Positions 36,571 to 49,640 of a stretch of 64,000 nucleotides of DNA are shown in pieces. Numbering within the stretch: position 1 is the first letter of the stretch; the number at the start of each line of letters is the position of its first letter. Source of the DNA: Polytrichum commune (taxonomy: Eukaryota > Streptophyta > Polytrichopsida > Polytrichales > Polytrichaceae); NCBI GenBank assembly GCA_950295325.1, contig OX485809.1, forward strand, positions 35,841,081-35,905,080. The letters are read 5' to 3'. Both the position numbers and the translations under genes were made by a program. Below the pieces are notes generated by a model. That model was not told where the DNA came from, searched no databases, and was given only the letters and a program-made list of their open reading frames with translations.

Positions 36571-38149
36571 CTGGAACGCACCCAATCTGCGGTGCACTCA
36601 CTAGTACCTAGAGCCCCAGTTAGCAACGCTTTTATACTTGGACGTTTTCGGCTTGCAAACTAGTTTACAGTTTTGCAACGGTTTTGCAACACTCATATAT
36701 GATGTGTTTTGAATGTGACAAGACACTTGAATTTGGGTGTATATAAGGTTTAACAACTTCATATTCTATGATAAACCACATATGGCTCTCTATTTTGATA
36801 GAAAAAAAATTTACAATGTCCTTGAATTCCGATACTTGGCCACCCTTCACTACTTAAGACTATGTGAATCCCTTGTGGATACCACATTTTGGGGTTAGTA
36901 TAGATGCTAACTTCATCAAATTTAAAGATATTAAAATGTTTTATATTGAATGATTTAATCTCATTGTATGCCCCTGAATATTAAATATTACAACGTATTA
37001 CAGTAATGTAATGTAGACTCATGATAGATTAGACATATAGTACATGCATATTTTATTGTATAACTTGTAGTTTATAGATTGTAAACAATATTGGTGAAAA
37101 CTTAGAAAACTAAATGAGTTTAGGGTTGTCTTTATGTAATGAGGATATACTTACTTGCCTTTTACTTTTAGCACTATGTTTGTTAATTTGGGACTTTTTT
37201 GTCATTTTGAGATAGTTCTAAAATTAAATACATGGATAAACAACACAAATATTGGTGTTCATATCAGGAACCCAATTAAGAACTCTTATCAAAATGGTTT
37301 AGGTGGGACAACCCCAACATTAGGCGATGTTGTTGGGGTCCATATATTAATTTGAGACAAGACAATGTCTTAAATTATCGAATATTCGTTGTCTTTGGTT
37401 AACTATTGTTGTACTTTATCTTTAGTATAAATATTTATCTTTTTTTACTCATTTTAGAATAACTCTATCTAGTATATTATAACCAAACTAAACTAGATTG
37501 ATACCTCAAATTATAGAATGATATGTGTGCAGGAACGTATACTATTGGTTTCTATACATTGATATTTCAAATAAAACAAACAAACTTCGGGATTTGGTAA
37601 ATTATCACTTTATGTATTGTATTTTTTGATTCTTTATTTATGAGGTATCTAGTCATGTTTTAATACACTGAACATGTAATACACGTCAATCAATTCTTTG
37701 ATGGTCTTTAACAATCAATTTAATCATACCCATGTTTTAAAACCGGTATGTAGATTTATATTTACGACTTTCTCTCTTGTAAGTAGTGTTTCAACATGTA
37801 CTCGTTGTCTTGGTTTGTAATTTGGTTAAAAAGTAAGTTATCAAAAACACGATTTTTATTAATTATTAATATTCTTTTTGCTAATTGGAAATCTAATTGA
37901 ATTCCTTCCCCATAATTGTATCACACATGTGTTATCAATACCTATCCCTTCAAGAATGAAAATGTATACCTTATAGATAAATGTGCTTAAATAACAATAC
38001 AATTTTCAACTAAAGACTTTAAAATTGTTTATATTCTTATAACATAAAAAATGAATCTCATAATGGAAAATTTTAAGCATTACTTATAAAATTGTTGATA
38101 ATATTTTATTTTTTTTCCTCATTTTTTTAAAAATGCAGGTTAAACTCTT
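36571..38149. other. AT-rich non-coding stretch 5' of the tnp2 gene
   Basis: Very AT-rich, with no coding or structured signal beyond short hairpins (for example AACATTAGGCGATGTTGTTG near 37314). It probably contains the tnp2 promoter. Confidence 0.45.
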
Positions 38150-38831
38150 ATGACGCCAAATGCAATGGAAAGGGGTGAAGGATCAGGAACATGTAAAAGA
38201 CGCATGTGTTATTGTAAACGGTGCAGGGGACAACATTTTCGGCTGTGCCATGTTTGTGATAAACATGAAATGCGATACGGCCTTCATATTGAGGCATCTA
38301 GCTCCTCAGATTCGCGAGATGCTTCATCCTCATCTCCAACACATTCATCACAAGTACGAGAATTGTTCTGATATATTTGGTTTGTTAAAAATTTTAAATA
38401 AATAATAAATAATATCTAAACTATGATACTTAATAAATTAAATAGAATGTGTAATATATACTTATATATAATATAAAACATTAATATGTAAATGTATTTG
38501 TTTACATGATATTTGTTTCAGGGATTTTCACAAGGCTTTGCATATGAGCATACATTTGAAGACCATGTTGCCTTGCAATCACAAGAAGAAAATCTATCAA
38601 TGTCTTTGGAAAATGAGGTGTTGGAGACTGAGTTTGTTCGATCTACTCCAACATCTGCACCGACTACTATGGAGTCTTTGTTGCAGCGCCCTCTGTACAA
38701 AGATTGTCAATTGTCAGCATTACAGTCTAATGTATTGCTGTTGAATTTGCAAACATTGCACCAATGGTCCAACGAGAGTATGGATGATTTATTCAGGTAA
38801 TTATTGTATTTGTTTATTTATTTGTTATGAT

Positions 38832-38869
<38 letters not shown>

Positions 38870-41800
38870 TTATGATATTATTTGTGGCCATCATTTGTGA
38901 TAGGTTGTTGCATCAAAAAATTCTTCCATCTGACAACCATTGTCCCTCAACACATAGAGAGGCCATCAATGCACTGCATCATACCAAACTTCCTGTGCAT
39001 GTTATTCATGCATGTAAAAAAGATTGCATTCTTTACTGGAAAGAATTTGCAAATTTGGAAGTGTGTCCGAAATGTGGCACCTCTCGATATCGTCGCAGTC
39101 AAAGCAAAACTCGTGTACCACACAAGGTATAATTTTAATATTTTGATTGGTATTTAGACTGCATTGTGATTCTCATAAACGTTATCATTGTTAAAGCATA
39201 ATTTTTTTCTTTTTTTAAAAGTTATGAAAGGTATTTATTTTTATCAAAATAATATTTTTAATTTTAATATGTGCAATATCATATTCATAATAAACATAAA
39301 CATCGTTTTTTTAGGATACTAATTAGGTGTATAAACATTGTATATGCAGGTATTACGATATATGCCTATTGCTCCAAGAATCAAACAAATGTTCTTGGTT
39401 TCATCTAAAGCAAAACTTTTGGATGCCCACGTTCAATGCCGAAGTAATGGTGAAATCCTAAATGGAATTTTTGATGGTGAGGCAATTAAACAATTTGAGT
39501 CTCTGCCGTATCATGATTTTGCAACTGAACCTCGAAATATGAAGTTCATGCTAGCTAGTGATGGTATTCAACCATTTTCTCAAAGATCCACAAACAATAG
39601 TGTTTGGCCTGTGACTTTGATAAATTGTAATCTTCCTCCACATTTGGCCATCAAGAGTGCATTCATGATCACTTGTTTGATTATTCCTGGTAAAAAACAA
39701 GTGAAAAATTTTGATGTATATTTGAGGCCATTGTTGGATGAATTCAAATTATTATGGTCGGAAGGTATCATGGTGAATGATGCTTCTAGACCAAATGAAG
39801 GTGAATTTCGATTGCGAGCTATGCTGTTCTCCACGTTGCACGATTATCCCGGACTTTCAGTTGTTTCAAGTATATGTTTTAGATTCAAGATTATGTTTAT
39901 ATATATATTATATGTTTATAGTGAGTATGATATTGGATTTTATACATTTGGATTTTTTTAATTTCAATAAATATTTAATACATTTATTTATTTAGACTTC
40001 ATTTTAAATTTAGTTGACTCATTGACAATATAAGATATAATATTCACATACACATGTTTCAATATATGACAGGTTTAAAAACAAAAGGAAAGAGCGGATG
40101 TATCTTGTGTCGAGAGTTGGTGAAATGGAGGTACTCTAATCCTTTGAAAAAATATGTTTATGATGAATTTCGTCAGTTCTTGCCCATCGACCATCCTTTT
40201 CGTATGGAGCTTGCACATTATTTTAATGGTGTGCATGAAACGAGTCCTCCTCCACCTCGTGCAACTGCCAAAGACTGGTTGAATACTTGGAATGCTGCAA
40301 GAGGGCCCGAAATACCAACAACGTCTCGGGGCCGATCACTACCTCCAGGCATGAATCGATTGTCTGCTTTTCATGAGCTTCAATATTGGTCAGATTTACT
40401 TGTCCCTCATTGCCTTGATCCAATGCACATTTTCAAGAATGTGTCAAAATCTCTTCTTTCTCATCTTCTTGGAGAAAAAGACAATGTCGCTGCAAGATTT
40501 GATTTGCAGCTTTCCAATACAAAACAAGATTTATGGGTGCAAGATCAAGCTACTTCCATAGAGTCTTCTTTAGCGCCGTATAAGTTGGAAAATAAAGACC
40601 AAGTAAAAGAGTTTTTTCGTCGGGTCAAAAAAATTAAAACTCCCACTGGTTTTGGAGCGCATCTTGACAATGCATTCACAGAGAAAGACACCTATAAGGG
40701 ATTGAAGTCACATGATTTCTACAATATTCTCCGATTCCACATACCTGTTGCTATTCAAGGTATGTTTGATTCAAATTTCTCGGAGACTATTTGTAGACTA
40801 TCTAGACTTATTAGGTGGTTGTCCCAAAAATGCATTCACAAAGAAGAAATTGAGAGCATGAAACAAGAGTCATTCGTGGTTATGGCTTTGTTACAAATGC
40901 AAATGCCCACATCATTTTTTGATGGCCAAGTGCACCTTTTGGTTCATTTGGTTGAAGACCTATCTCTCTTGGGTCCCGTTCCATATCGGTGGATGTTTTT
41001 TGTTGAAAGATATATGAAAACTCTTAAAGGTTTTGTGCGTCAACGAGCAAAACCAGAAGGAAGTATGTCGGAGGAATATCTCTTACAAGAAGCCATGGGA
41101 ATGCTCCACGACAAAATTGCTCAATTTGACGATTTTGCACCAAGAGTTTGGAAGGAAGAAGATGACGAACGTGTCACAGGCATGTGTTTTTATTAAAATA
41201 TGATATATTTTTATTTATATATTTTATTCAAAAAAATCTGCATTTTATCATATTCAATGTATTCTTTTTTGATAAAATGTGTTTTGAAATAGGTGTAGTC
41301 CTTGAAGGGAAAGGACGCTCAAAAAAATTCTTGGGACATGAAGATATGATTCGCTGTCAATTAAATATATTTATTTTTCAAAGGTTATCATTGGTTCACG
41401 ATTATTACTTGATTTATATGCATGAAGATGATATTGCTAAGGCAGCTTTGAACTCATGGAGAAACCTACCACGAAGAACTCGTGGTGCACGTCCTCAACA
41501 AATTCAACCATTAGATTTATGGATGAGGGCTTACATCCAAGGTGCTAAAGACAATGGAGATGACATTGCAGAAGAATTGTTTGATATATCTTTTGGAGTT
41601 CAAGAGGAATATATCAGCTATCAATCCATGTATGCCTATGGACGTCATTTTCGCAGGGAGGATGTTGATATCAATTGTTTGACCAACGATTGTACGATTG
41701 GTGCACGATTTGAGGTTGGAGATGGAGTTACCAAGGATTTTATTGGCATAATTGAAGACATCATGGAAGTGCACCTTGGAAGTATGAGACAAAATGTTTT

Positions 41801-42272
41801 GAAGATTCGATGGTTTGACAATAATACCAAACAAAATCCCAATTATTTTTATTCCATAGATACTTCTAAGGTTACCGATTGTAACCTTATTACTAGCCAA
41901 CCGTTTATTTACGTGGATGATGTGGAGCAAATTTTCTTTGCTGATGTTGAATCAGACACAAATTGGAAATATGTCCTTCAAAGTCATGCTAGAAAGTATA
42001 TGATATTTGATAATATGGATGTGCCAATATTGGATGATGGACGACATATTACTGGTTTGATTGCTGGTGAAAACACACCACATGAGAGTGTTGAAGAAGA
42101 AGATATCGATGAGGACAATGATGATGCTCAAGACACCTCCGATTCTTCAGATGGTGAAGCTGATTATGCAGACACAACAATACTTGCAACGGCAAATAAT
42201 GAATTGGAATCCGAGTCTGATTCTGAACGTAGTAATCAAAGGATGAGGTACATATTATATTCATTTGCCTAA
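38150..42272 (+). CDS. CACTA tnp2-type transposase (Transposase_21, DUF4218, DUF4216-like)
   Basis: Six exons: 38150-38353, 38522-38796, 38904-39126, 39350-39869, 40073-41179 and 41293-42272, with consistent phases throughout. Exon 1 has a Cys/His cluster (CYCKRCRGQHFRLCHVC). Exons 3-4 are the Transposase_21 core: CPKCGTSRY, MKFMLASDGIQPF, NLPP, and LWSEGI...FRLRAMLFSTLHDYP. Exon 5 continues with GKSGCILC and the DUF4218 part (HLLVHLVEDL, GPVPYRWMFFVERYMKTLKG). Exon 6 has a DUF4216-like segment (YGVxxDI-type: FIGIIEDIMEV, KIRWFDN, DDVEQIFFADV) and an acidic tail. The intron 41180-41292 appears to be GC-AG. No in-frame stop or shift was seen, so the gene may be intact. It probably catalyses CACTA transposition in the nucleus. 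The end is uncertain because AGGATGAG/GTACAT at 42241-42253 could be another donor. Confidence 0.85.
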
Positions 42273-42988
42273 TGTGTGATTTTTGGTTCATAGAATATAT
42301 ACTTAAAAATAAGAATAGCTATTTCTAAGCCATGTTGCCTTCTTCCCATTAATTATGTTTCTAACAAATTTATTTTGTCACTCATAAGTTAAATGTATGT
42401 GCAGACATTTAACAACTTTTTATTAAAAAGTTGCAGTGTCGCTAATGTGACCTAGCTCAATGTATGGGGACAACCGGTGTTTAGTGTAATGGCGGCCGGT
42501 TTATTTTGTGAAAAGTTCAAATGAATTGGGAAAGTGGAGGATGTGAAGCAGTGCTTGAAAAAATAAAACGGATTTAAACCTGCAACCATTTTCAGGAGGA
42601 GACTTTTTACCCGGTTGAATTACCCCAGATGGTTGGGTTTGGGTTAGGGCCTATAGGCCTTGCTCTGGCTCTCACGGCTCCTTTTGCACTCGGCCTGACC
42701 TAATTCCCAAAGACGCTTCTTGTCTGCACGCTCAAGGTAAGCATCACGCTTGAAGAGTTGGCGTCAGGGTTTCGCGAGGGTTTTGGGTTAATGAACACTT
42801 AACATCTTGTAGGTTCCTCTGGATGAGGTCTTGGGCGATTTGTAACTCTGGAGCACAAGGATACTGGTTCTGGACCTCAGTCTGTGTTTTTTAGAGAAAT
42901 CCAGTGCGTTGGCGTTCACCCTGTGTCACATTGACTACTTTGTGTATCACTTGATTGGATTGACAATGAAGTCCCTGTGACTGGACAG
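42273..42988. other. region between the CACTA gene and the SNARE exon
   Basis: AT-rich at first, then from about 42640 GC-richer and possibly the 5' leader of the SNARE gene, with a candidate donor (CTCAAG/GTAAGC near 42736). No protein was assigned. Confidence 0.35.
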
Positions 42989-43142
42989 GGATTACAGAGC
43001 GACCCGAGGACAGTTGTTCGATTCTTTAGAAGAGGGAGGCCTCCGTTCGTCAGCTGCATACGTCTCCAGTACTGAGATTGCTGAGCAGGAGTATGAGCGA
43101 GGCTTGGATGGGCTCCACGATCGCGTCAGTGCTCTCAAAAGG
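42989..43142 (+). CDS. BET1-like SNARE gene, early exon
   Basis: Between an acceptor (GGACAG) and a donor (AAAAGG/GTATGG) lies an exon of 51 codons reading TRGQLFDSLEEGGLRSSAAY and then ERGLDGLHDRVSALKR. This matches the start of plant BET1/BS14 R/Qc-type SNAREs (FDGLEEGGIR-type box followed by the first heptads of the SNARE helix), which act in ER-Golgi vesicle fusion. The upstream exon with the start codon was not identified. The next expected part (a GDIHEEV-like stretch) is not before 44577. A degraded candidate (SSGNEQDEVES) lies at 61365-61398, beyond E2. I infer that E2 inserted into an intron of this gene or pseudogene. Confidence 0.6.
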
Positions 43143-44577
43143 GTATGGAGTTCACATATTTGATCAAATTTTAGGGTTGTGGTTTTGTCTTGTACTTGAT
43201 GATGTTGAGGAACATTACATATCATATTAGACAAAATCTACACAATTTATGACTATCAAGTTCGGTTTGGTGAATTTAAGCTCCTGTGTGTCATTTGCAG
43301 AGTGCTTGTTAATTCTTAAGAGTAGCCTGTTACCTATATACTAACCATAGCATATTGTCATACTTAGTATGAGCAGCTGCAAAATAAGAATTTTTGGGTA
43401 GGAATTGTGCTCAGAAGTGTGCTTGGATGTTAAACTGTAGTCAGAGTAAGAGTTTGTGTCATAGTTGGCTGGTTTAAGTTCTTCAAAGTAAGGTTTAAAG
43501 GTTTAAAGGTGATATGAACACCCACTGTCTCAAAATCTAGCGCTACAGACACAATTAGGTGTGTGAATTATTGTGAGGAAAATTATGGCTAGGTGGATGG
43601 ATCCTTGATGAACGCCAAAAATCCGAGGTACGTGCTTTTACAGAGAGATTTGTGAGTTTTAAGTGTAAGAAGTATGCAACAGGATTAAACGCAGGTTCAG
43701 AGAATTTCATCGAAACTAATCGCTTTGGTCATGGGATATGAATGATGGCCAAGGCTCCGAAATGCCTAGAGTTTGTGCTTTGGAAACTCAAATTTGTTGT
43801 GCTTCATTCATAACTCTGTCAAGTCGAAAAACCCTAATTCCTTATAAAGCCTTAAGGAGCACTCATGGTCAAGGAAATTGGTGATGATTTCTCATACAGG
43901 TAGCTGATGAAGTGTTCAGGGGAAGCAGTTCTCGAGTGTTGAACTTCAAACAATTTGTGGTTGGGTTCTTCATGAACGCAAAGATTTGAGGTAAGAGACG
44001 CCGTGCACACCGATGAGCAGTGATTTACAGAGATTCTTTTGGGTAGAGACAAGAATCTCGAAGCAAGAATGAAGAGTCATACAAATTTAGTTAATTTATT
44101 TTTGTTAAGTCATGATGGGACATGCCCAAGGCTCTGTTCAATTAAAGTCCTAGAGTTTGTGCTTTGGAAACTCGAATTCTGGTTTTCAGTAGATAAAAAC
44201 CCTAATCCTTGACAAGCCTAAAGGGACACTCATGCTCATGCTCAAGCAAATCGGTGATGATTTTCTCTTCTGAATGGGATTGCTGTTTGGGGCTCGAAAA
44301 GTTAAACATATTGAATTTTTTATGTATCTTTGTAATTTAGTGTTGTCATTGTTGGAAACAATTTGTTGGGATTGAGATGTTGCTGAACTCACAATCATGA
44401 CCTATTTTCACAGTGAACTGGAACCTTAGTGATGGAAGTTTCACACAGGCTCTACTTCTAGAGACTTTGTGCTTTTGGAAAGTCAAATTCTGGGCTTCAG
44501 TCAAAAACCTCAAGTCCAAAACCCCTAATTCTTGAAATGCCTGAAGGAACACCACTCATGCTCAAGCAAATTGGTAA
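43143..44577. repeat. three diverged direct repeats, the target region of E2
   Basis: A block containing AAAACCCTAAT...CTCATG..CAAG.AAATTGGTGATGATTT occurs near 43830-43890, 44205-44265 and 44518-44577. The third copy is cut at GGTAA by E2 and resumes at 60597 (GTAATAATTTTCTCTT). The segment 43524-43580 also recurs at 60998-61050. The whole region has intron-like composition. Confidence 0.7.
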
Positions 44578-44605
44578 AACACTATATTCGTTAAATTGAG
44601 ACTTT
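44578..44605 (+). repeat. E2 left terminal inverted repeat
   Basis: Starts AACACTATATTCGTTA and is identical over 28 bp to the reverse complement of 60569-60596. Just inside lies a small hairpin (GAGAC...GTCTC). A near-identical 61-bp copy of 44578-44638 occurs inside E2 at 50130-50190. Confidence 0.9.
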
Positions 44606-45109
44606 CTCTAGTCTCAAATTAATATATGGATCAAACAACATTCCGTGTTCCGAAACTATATTGAGAACGATCTCAAATATATTATATGTTCTAATATCCC
44701 AAATCTATTATGTGTGGACATAAGCACATGTGGTAGAGCACTCAACACCAACTTCATCTACAAAAACACTTTGGGTAGAGCACTCCAAACTAGTTTCACC
44801 CAAGAAACATATAAAATAATTTCTATTATTAGCATGGTCAATAAAATATAGACATTGCAACATACAAAGTGCATGCAATAAATGCATTTTTCTTCAATGG
44901 AAAATTTAGTCCCAAACTTAATAAAAAAAATGAACTTCACAACTGTATTGAAATATAGTAAATGGATATTCATCCAACCCCAAACAATATAGCATTCGCA
45001 AGTTCTACCCAAACTTTGCCCCAAGTTTGAGGAGCACATATATGAGTAATATATATTCGTCGAATTACAGTTTACACTATAATCATGCTAACACAATCCT
45101 ACCAACTTC
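44606..45109. other. left non-coding margin of E2
   Basis: AT-rich, with two direct copies of a 40-bp unit containing GGTAGAGCACTC (44731 and 44775). It separates the terminus from the stop codon of the DUF7869-like gene. No gene seen. Confidence 0.5.
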
Positions 45110-48100
45110 TCATTCAACGTGGGTTGCTTCTTCTGCGATCCGAGCAAGGTTGTCTTTTGCAAAAGTTATGTACTTTTGAGGGATGGACACTGATCCACTA
45201 TGATTTTTCCGTGGTTTCCATGCTATGAATATGGAATCTGTATCTACCCAAGATGGACCATGCTCAGAATCCACCTTCCACCGAAAGTTAGGGTTTGTAT
45301 CCCAGCCTGTATAATGCCGAACAACATCTTCATTCCGTGCTGTCGGTCGGTAGTACTCTACTTGTATTTGTCGAAAATGAGGGCTGGAAGTTACAAAATT
45401 TGGTTTGGACAAAGCTCTTGCCACCCACACTGGCTTTGCATATGTCTCATCTCCAGGGCGCAAAATGAGCATATAACCTTCATGACAATCCACTGCAATG
45501 CGGAAAGATGGTGGCGGACGACTACTAGCAGGCCCCACGTAATGGTCGTCCACATCAAACTCCTCTCGAACCTCTCCATTTCCCAAAAGACTAGCCTCCG
45601 AAGCTTGTACATTGACACGTGTTTGTGGCCAAAACCCATGCCTTAAAGTAAGGGGTGTATCTTCATGAAGGTTTGCCAAAGCGCCACGAACATGTGTCCA
45701 ATATTATATCCAACTTCCGTAACGAAGCCAACACGATCCACCAACATCCGCTACCCTCAAACTCTCCCAATATTGTATGAAGCCTGATATGCCTTTACAA
45801 ATGTCCTCCAAATTCTTCATGGGTATTGATTTGCAAGGCTTAGGCTCTCCGTCAGGCAACATCGTCCTTCCTTCTCCATCAACACGCCATACAAGGAGAC
45901 CCTCCGGCGGGCTCCAGTCTTGTGATGTGCACAACAACTTGTATTGCATGGCGGGGACACCATCGTCACGCACGTAGAACCGAAATTGTTGTGCCTTCGT
46001 ATGCCCGATCAATCGGTGAGCTCCGCTTCGAATATACGGTTCTATAAATGCCTTGAAGTCTGGAACCTCCTCGATCATATGGGGGATGACGGGAATGTTC
46101 TCCAAATCCATGTACGACTTCATCAACAATGGGATTGTTGGAAAATCCTCCTCGCGCAACTTCATGCTCCACCGCCCAAAGGACGCATCAATATCATCGT
46201 GCGTATGGCCTACCAATAGAAAGGACACAAAAACCTCCTTGAAAATGCCTTTCGCAACCAACAACGACCAATATGCAAAAACATATCTACTTTTATTGTC
46301 CTTCGCACAATTGTCCAATTGGACACGCAGAGTTGGGGGCAACTTCTTGGCAATCACATCTTCACTTGGTGGCTCCGGCAATGAGTGCACGCATACATCT
46401 CTTCCATCTAAGACCGCTTCATATAGAGGTGTTGATCCCGAGTTTTCAAATAACAATCTTGATGAATAGGACGGCGGTTTCTCCAAATCACGTAAAAGCT
46501 TTGCAAATGACCCTATCGTGTGGTTTGAATCCGCCGGATACAAATCAAGAGCATAATGAGCATATTTGACATCACCATGCCCATGTGCAATCATTCCTGC
46601 AAAGGCAACCCAATGGTTTAATATTCAACTATAACACCAAAAAATTCACATGGTGTACATGTATGGCCCCAAGTACAAACCTAAACGCACAAATTTGTGT
46701 TTAGGTAATGCAATGCAATTGTTATCAAAATCACCTGTAACCGAAACAGGAAGCTTAAAAAGGCCGTCCGTGGCTTTGATTCGATTTGCAAAACATGGTG
46801 AGGCTGTTTTGGCATGGTCCATCTTGTCATGGATGATTGTAAGGACTTCCAAAGGCCTGGAGATGGACAAAGCTCTATTTGTGTAGTAATCATTACGGTG
46901 TGCCTCTTGCATGTTCACATGCTTGAAATAGTTCATTTGATGTGCGGCATAGGACTCTGTCCCCATCGTGTGTGCATCTCGAAGGCGTTTCAACTTCTCG
47001 CATTTGGAACAACGGGCAAATTTGTCGCCTCGTCTTTTTGTGATGTATTCGCTAAAGTGAGATTTTTTTATAGCACTCAGTTTCGACAACGAAATTGGGT
47101 CCAACCCGGCCTTCTCGCCAACTGCGTTTACGTCCAACAATATGTCTTTCCATTTCGTGCCTGTAGGAAGAACCTTCTCCACAACCTTTTCACCGGTTGC
47201 GAGTGTGCGTGTTTTGTGCGGCATTGCATCGGCAAGGGGGACAATGATGGTTGCCAAAGTGGCTGTTGCTTGTCTCGTTGCTTCTCTTGGTTTCTTTAAG
47301 CCCATGTTCCCATGGTGACGGGCACGGCGGCCTTCATTGGCATACGCGGCTTGTCTATAAAATTCCGCTTTCGACACACCATGAATGGTGTACCATGCCG
47401 TACAACACACGTCTATGCTCTCAAGGGTGATGACCTTGCGACCCGCTCTGTTCACATGTATCGCCCTATGGACATCAAGTTTTTTGGTGGATCTTAGACG
47501 GAAATCTCCAAGCCACATTTCTTCACGGATGGCCTTCAATTTATCTCTTGGGAACAATTGGCAACAACGATGTACACAACAATCCTTCGTAGCAACTTCT
47601 CTAATAGACTCCTCACAGAGCAACCTTTGACGTTTACACTTATTTGCAGACGGAGTAGGACGTGTCAATGTTTCATACTTCCGAAGGCCTTTGCGTGGCC
47701 GAATGTTTGCTTGGAGCTCCTGTTGGATTTGGACGTGTCGTCGCTCATGGTCGCGCAAGCTAACCCCCTCAATTGTCACATTCCTCAACGGCCACCTTTG
47801 CAACGAGAACCTATGAGTTGGATTGACTTCCGAATGTACGAGTGATTCTAATATAACAACTCCAACGTCCTCGGTGCCAAGGGGGTGTTCATCAATGCAA
47901 TCTTGTGGATGTGTGTTACGACAAATACCCTCCGCCACAGCAACTCCACTGTCATTAACAAGTACCACATCCAAATTCACCCATGAAGCTCGTGAAAGCC
48001 CCGCACATTCCACAATGGGGCAAAAAGGGTCAGATGGCGAAGGACTCCCCAAATGACCTTCATCTGCACTGTCATCAAAACTATCCTCCCCGACAATGTC

Positions 48101-48178
48101 TAGCTCATCCCCAGACAGAGATTGGGTGCTGCCCATGTCTTCAGAGAAGGAATCCCCTCTTCCACCAACTCCCTCCAT
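45110..48178 (-). CDS. E2 DUF7869-like protein, candidate transposase
   Basis: Two exons, 48178-46735 and 46596-45110, with the same intron position and phase as E1 (after V-T-G, before M-I-A-H-G-H). I start at the ATG at 48178, just after an acceptor, as in E1. The shared landmarks are TKDCCVHRCCQLFPRDK, FARCSKCEKLK, LDNCAKDNK, VGHTHDDIDASFGRW and GFWPQTRV. A TAA at complement(45704..45706) falls within strongly conserved sequence (GSWI, stop, YWTHVRGAL against LIAYWDRIRTAL in E1) with no frame change. It would either truncate the protein by about 200 residues or be read through. The ORF ends at TGA. Confidence 0.72.
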
Positions 48179-48381
48179 TACGCCTACACACATGCACATG
48201 AAATCTCAACAAACATGGACACAACGTAAGGGTCCAAAAGAATCAAATATTGGAAAATGCAAAACATCACGATGAATGGGGACACTGAGGATCAAGACAT
48301 TTGCAACACAAATGCAATGTGAGCTCCCAATACTATGCGCCAGTCCACAAAATGTTCCACAAAATATTTTGGGTGGGAGTT

Positions 48382-49410
48382 TGGGTCAGCCGACCTAAAC
48401 CCTATGGCACCAGGGATTGAGGGCCATCCCCACCTTGCCCGTGGGATAGGGTCGGGTTCCGGTCGACCGACTCAAACCTTGTACAATGATGGGTTGAGGG
48501 CCATTTAGAATTCCATCACACTGTGGGGAAAACTTTGGGTCGACCGACCCAATCCTTGTCATGGTCAACTACAACCGCCGAAACTGGGGAAGGGGTTTGG
48601 GTCGACCGACCCAAACTTTCACAGGGTAAACCCACCCACACTCAGAAAGGGTTTGGGTCGGTCGACCCAAACTTTCACAGGGTAAGTCCACCCACACCGG
48701 GAAAGGGTTTGGGTCGGTCGACCCAAACTTTCACAGTGTAAATCCACCCACACTGGGATGAGGTTTGGGTCGCTCGACCCAAACATTACATATGATGGGA
48801 TAAGGTTCCTACTATGTCCGTCCAAACCTTCTGAGTACCTTGGGTAAGGGCCATTAACAATTCGTTCACGATGTGCGAAAAAGTTTGGGTCGACCGACCC
48901 AAACCTTCTAAAAGGTTTTACGATAAACGCCCACAGTGGGGTAGGGGTTTGGGTCGACCGACCCAAACCTCACAAGGGTCAGAGTAGACCCCCCCCCAAC
49001 ACTAGTGAAGGGGTTTGGGTCGACCGACCCAAACCTCACAAGGGTCAGAGTAGCCCCCCCCCCAACACTAGTGAAGGGGTTTGGGTCGACCGACCCAAAC
49101 CTCACAAGGGTCAGAGTAGACCCCCCCCAACACTAGTGAAGGGGTTTGGGTCGACCGACCCAAACATCACAAGGGTCAGAGTAGACCCCCCCCCAACACT
49201 AGTGAAGGGGTTTGGGTCGACCGACCCAAACCTCACAAGGGTCAGAGTAGACTCCCCCCAACACTAGTGAAGGGGTTTGGGTCGACCGACCCAAACCTCA
49301 CAAGGGTCAGAGTAGGCCCCCCCCCAACACTAGTGAAGGGGTTTGGGTCGACCGACCCAAACCTCACAAGGGTCAGACTGGAACCCGCCAACACTAGTGT
49401 CGACCGACGT
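48382..49410. repeat. P2 palindrome cluster upstream of the E2 DUF7869-like gene
   Basis: Well-kept copies start at 48533, 48596, 48651, 48707, 48762, 48882, 48946, 49012, 49079, 49144, 49210, 49275 and 49341, with degenerate ones near 48382, 48458 and 49399. From 48946 to 49400 seven copies lie in tandem units of about 66 bp separated by C-rich spacers. Arms are GTTTGGGTCG/CGACCCAAAC and cores AC, GT or CT. Open frames here (repeated FGSVDPNP) are translations of the repeat, not genes. Confidence 0.93.
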
Positions 49411-49456
49411 ATAATACAACGTATAATGCGGCGTATAATGCGGCATATAATGCAGC
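49408..49456. repeat. 12-bp tandem repeat, four units
   Basis: Four units of CGTATAATGCGG-type sequence follow directly on the P2 array. On the minus strand they lie in the leader of the DUF7869-like gene. Confidence 0.7.
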
Positions 49457-49640
49457 GGATATTGAGAGGTGTGTGGAATTTCAGCTCATTGCAAAGTTCA
49501 CTGCGGACTTGCATGCTGTGGATAGGTCTTCATGAACAGCAGCGTGAACGAACCTCGAAGTACAGCTCCGACTAAGAGTTCTCTCTACGAATTCAGGAGT
49601 GGGAGAAGAGCAAAAAGAAACCAACTTTTGGGGGGTGCGC

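Larger units (their letters stand above)
35771..42300 (+). mobile_element. CACTA (En/Spm) DNA transposon, right end not located
   Basis: CACTACTGGAAAC at 35771 is a typical CACTA terminus, followed by subterminal AGTGAC repeats. The tnp2-type transposase gene on the plus strand (38150-42272) confirms the superfamily. I did not find the opposite terminus, so the right limit is nominal. TTG precedes the terminus and may be the 3-bp target duplication. Confidence 0.65.

Noticed and set aside
44578-44605. E2 as an ordinary CACTA element because of the CACTA in its terminus
   Set aside because: The borders defined by the flanks lie two bases further out (AACACTA), the duplication is 4 bp rather than 3, and no tnp2-type transposase is inside.
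48523-49514. ORFs with repeated FGSVDPNP on both strands
   Set aside because: They are translations of the P2 palindrome array, which is open on both strands because of its symmetry.
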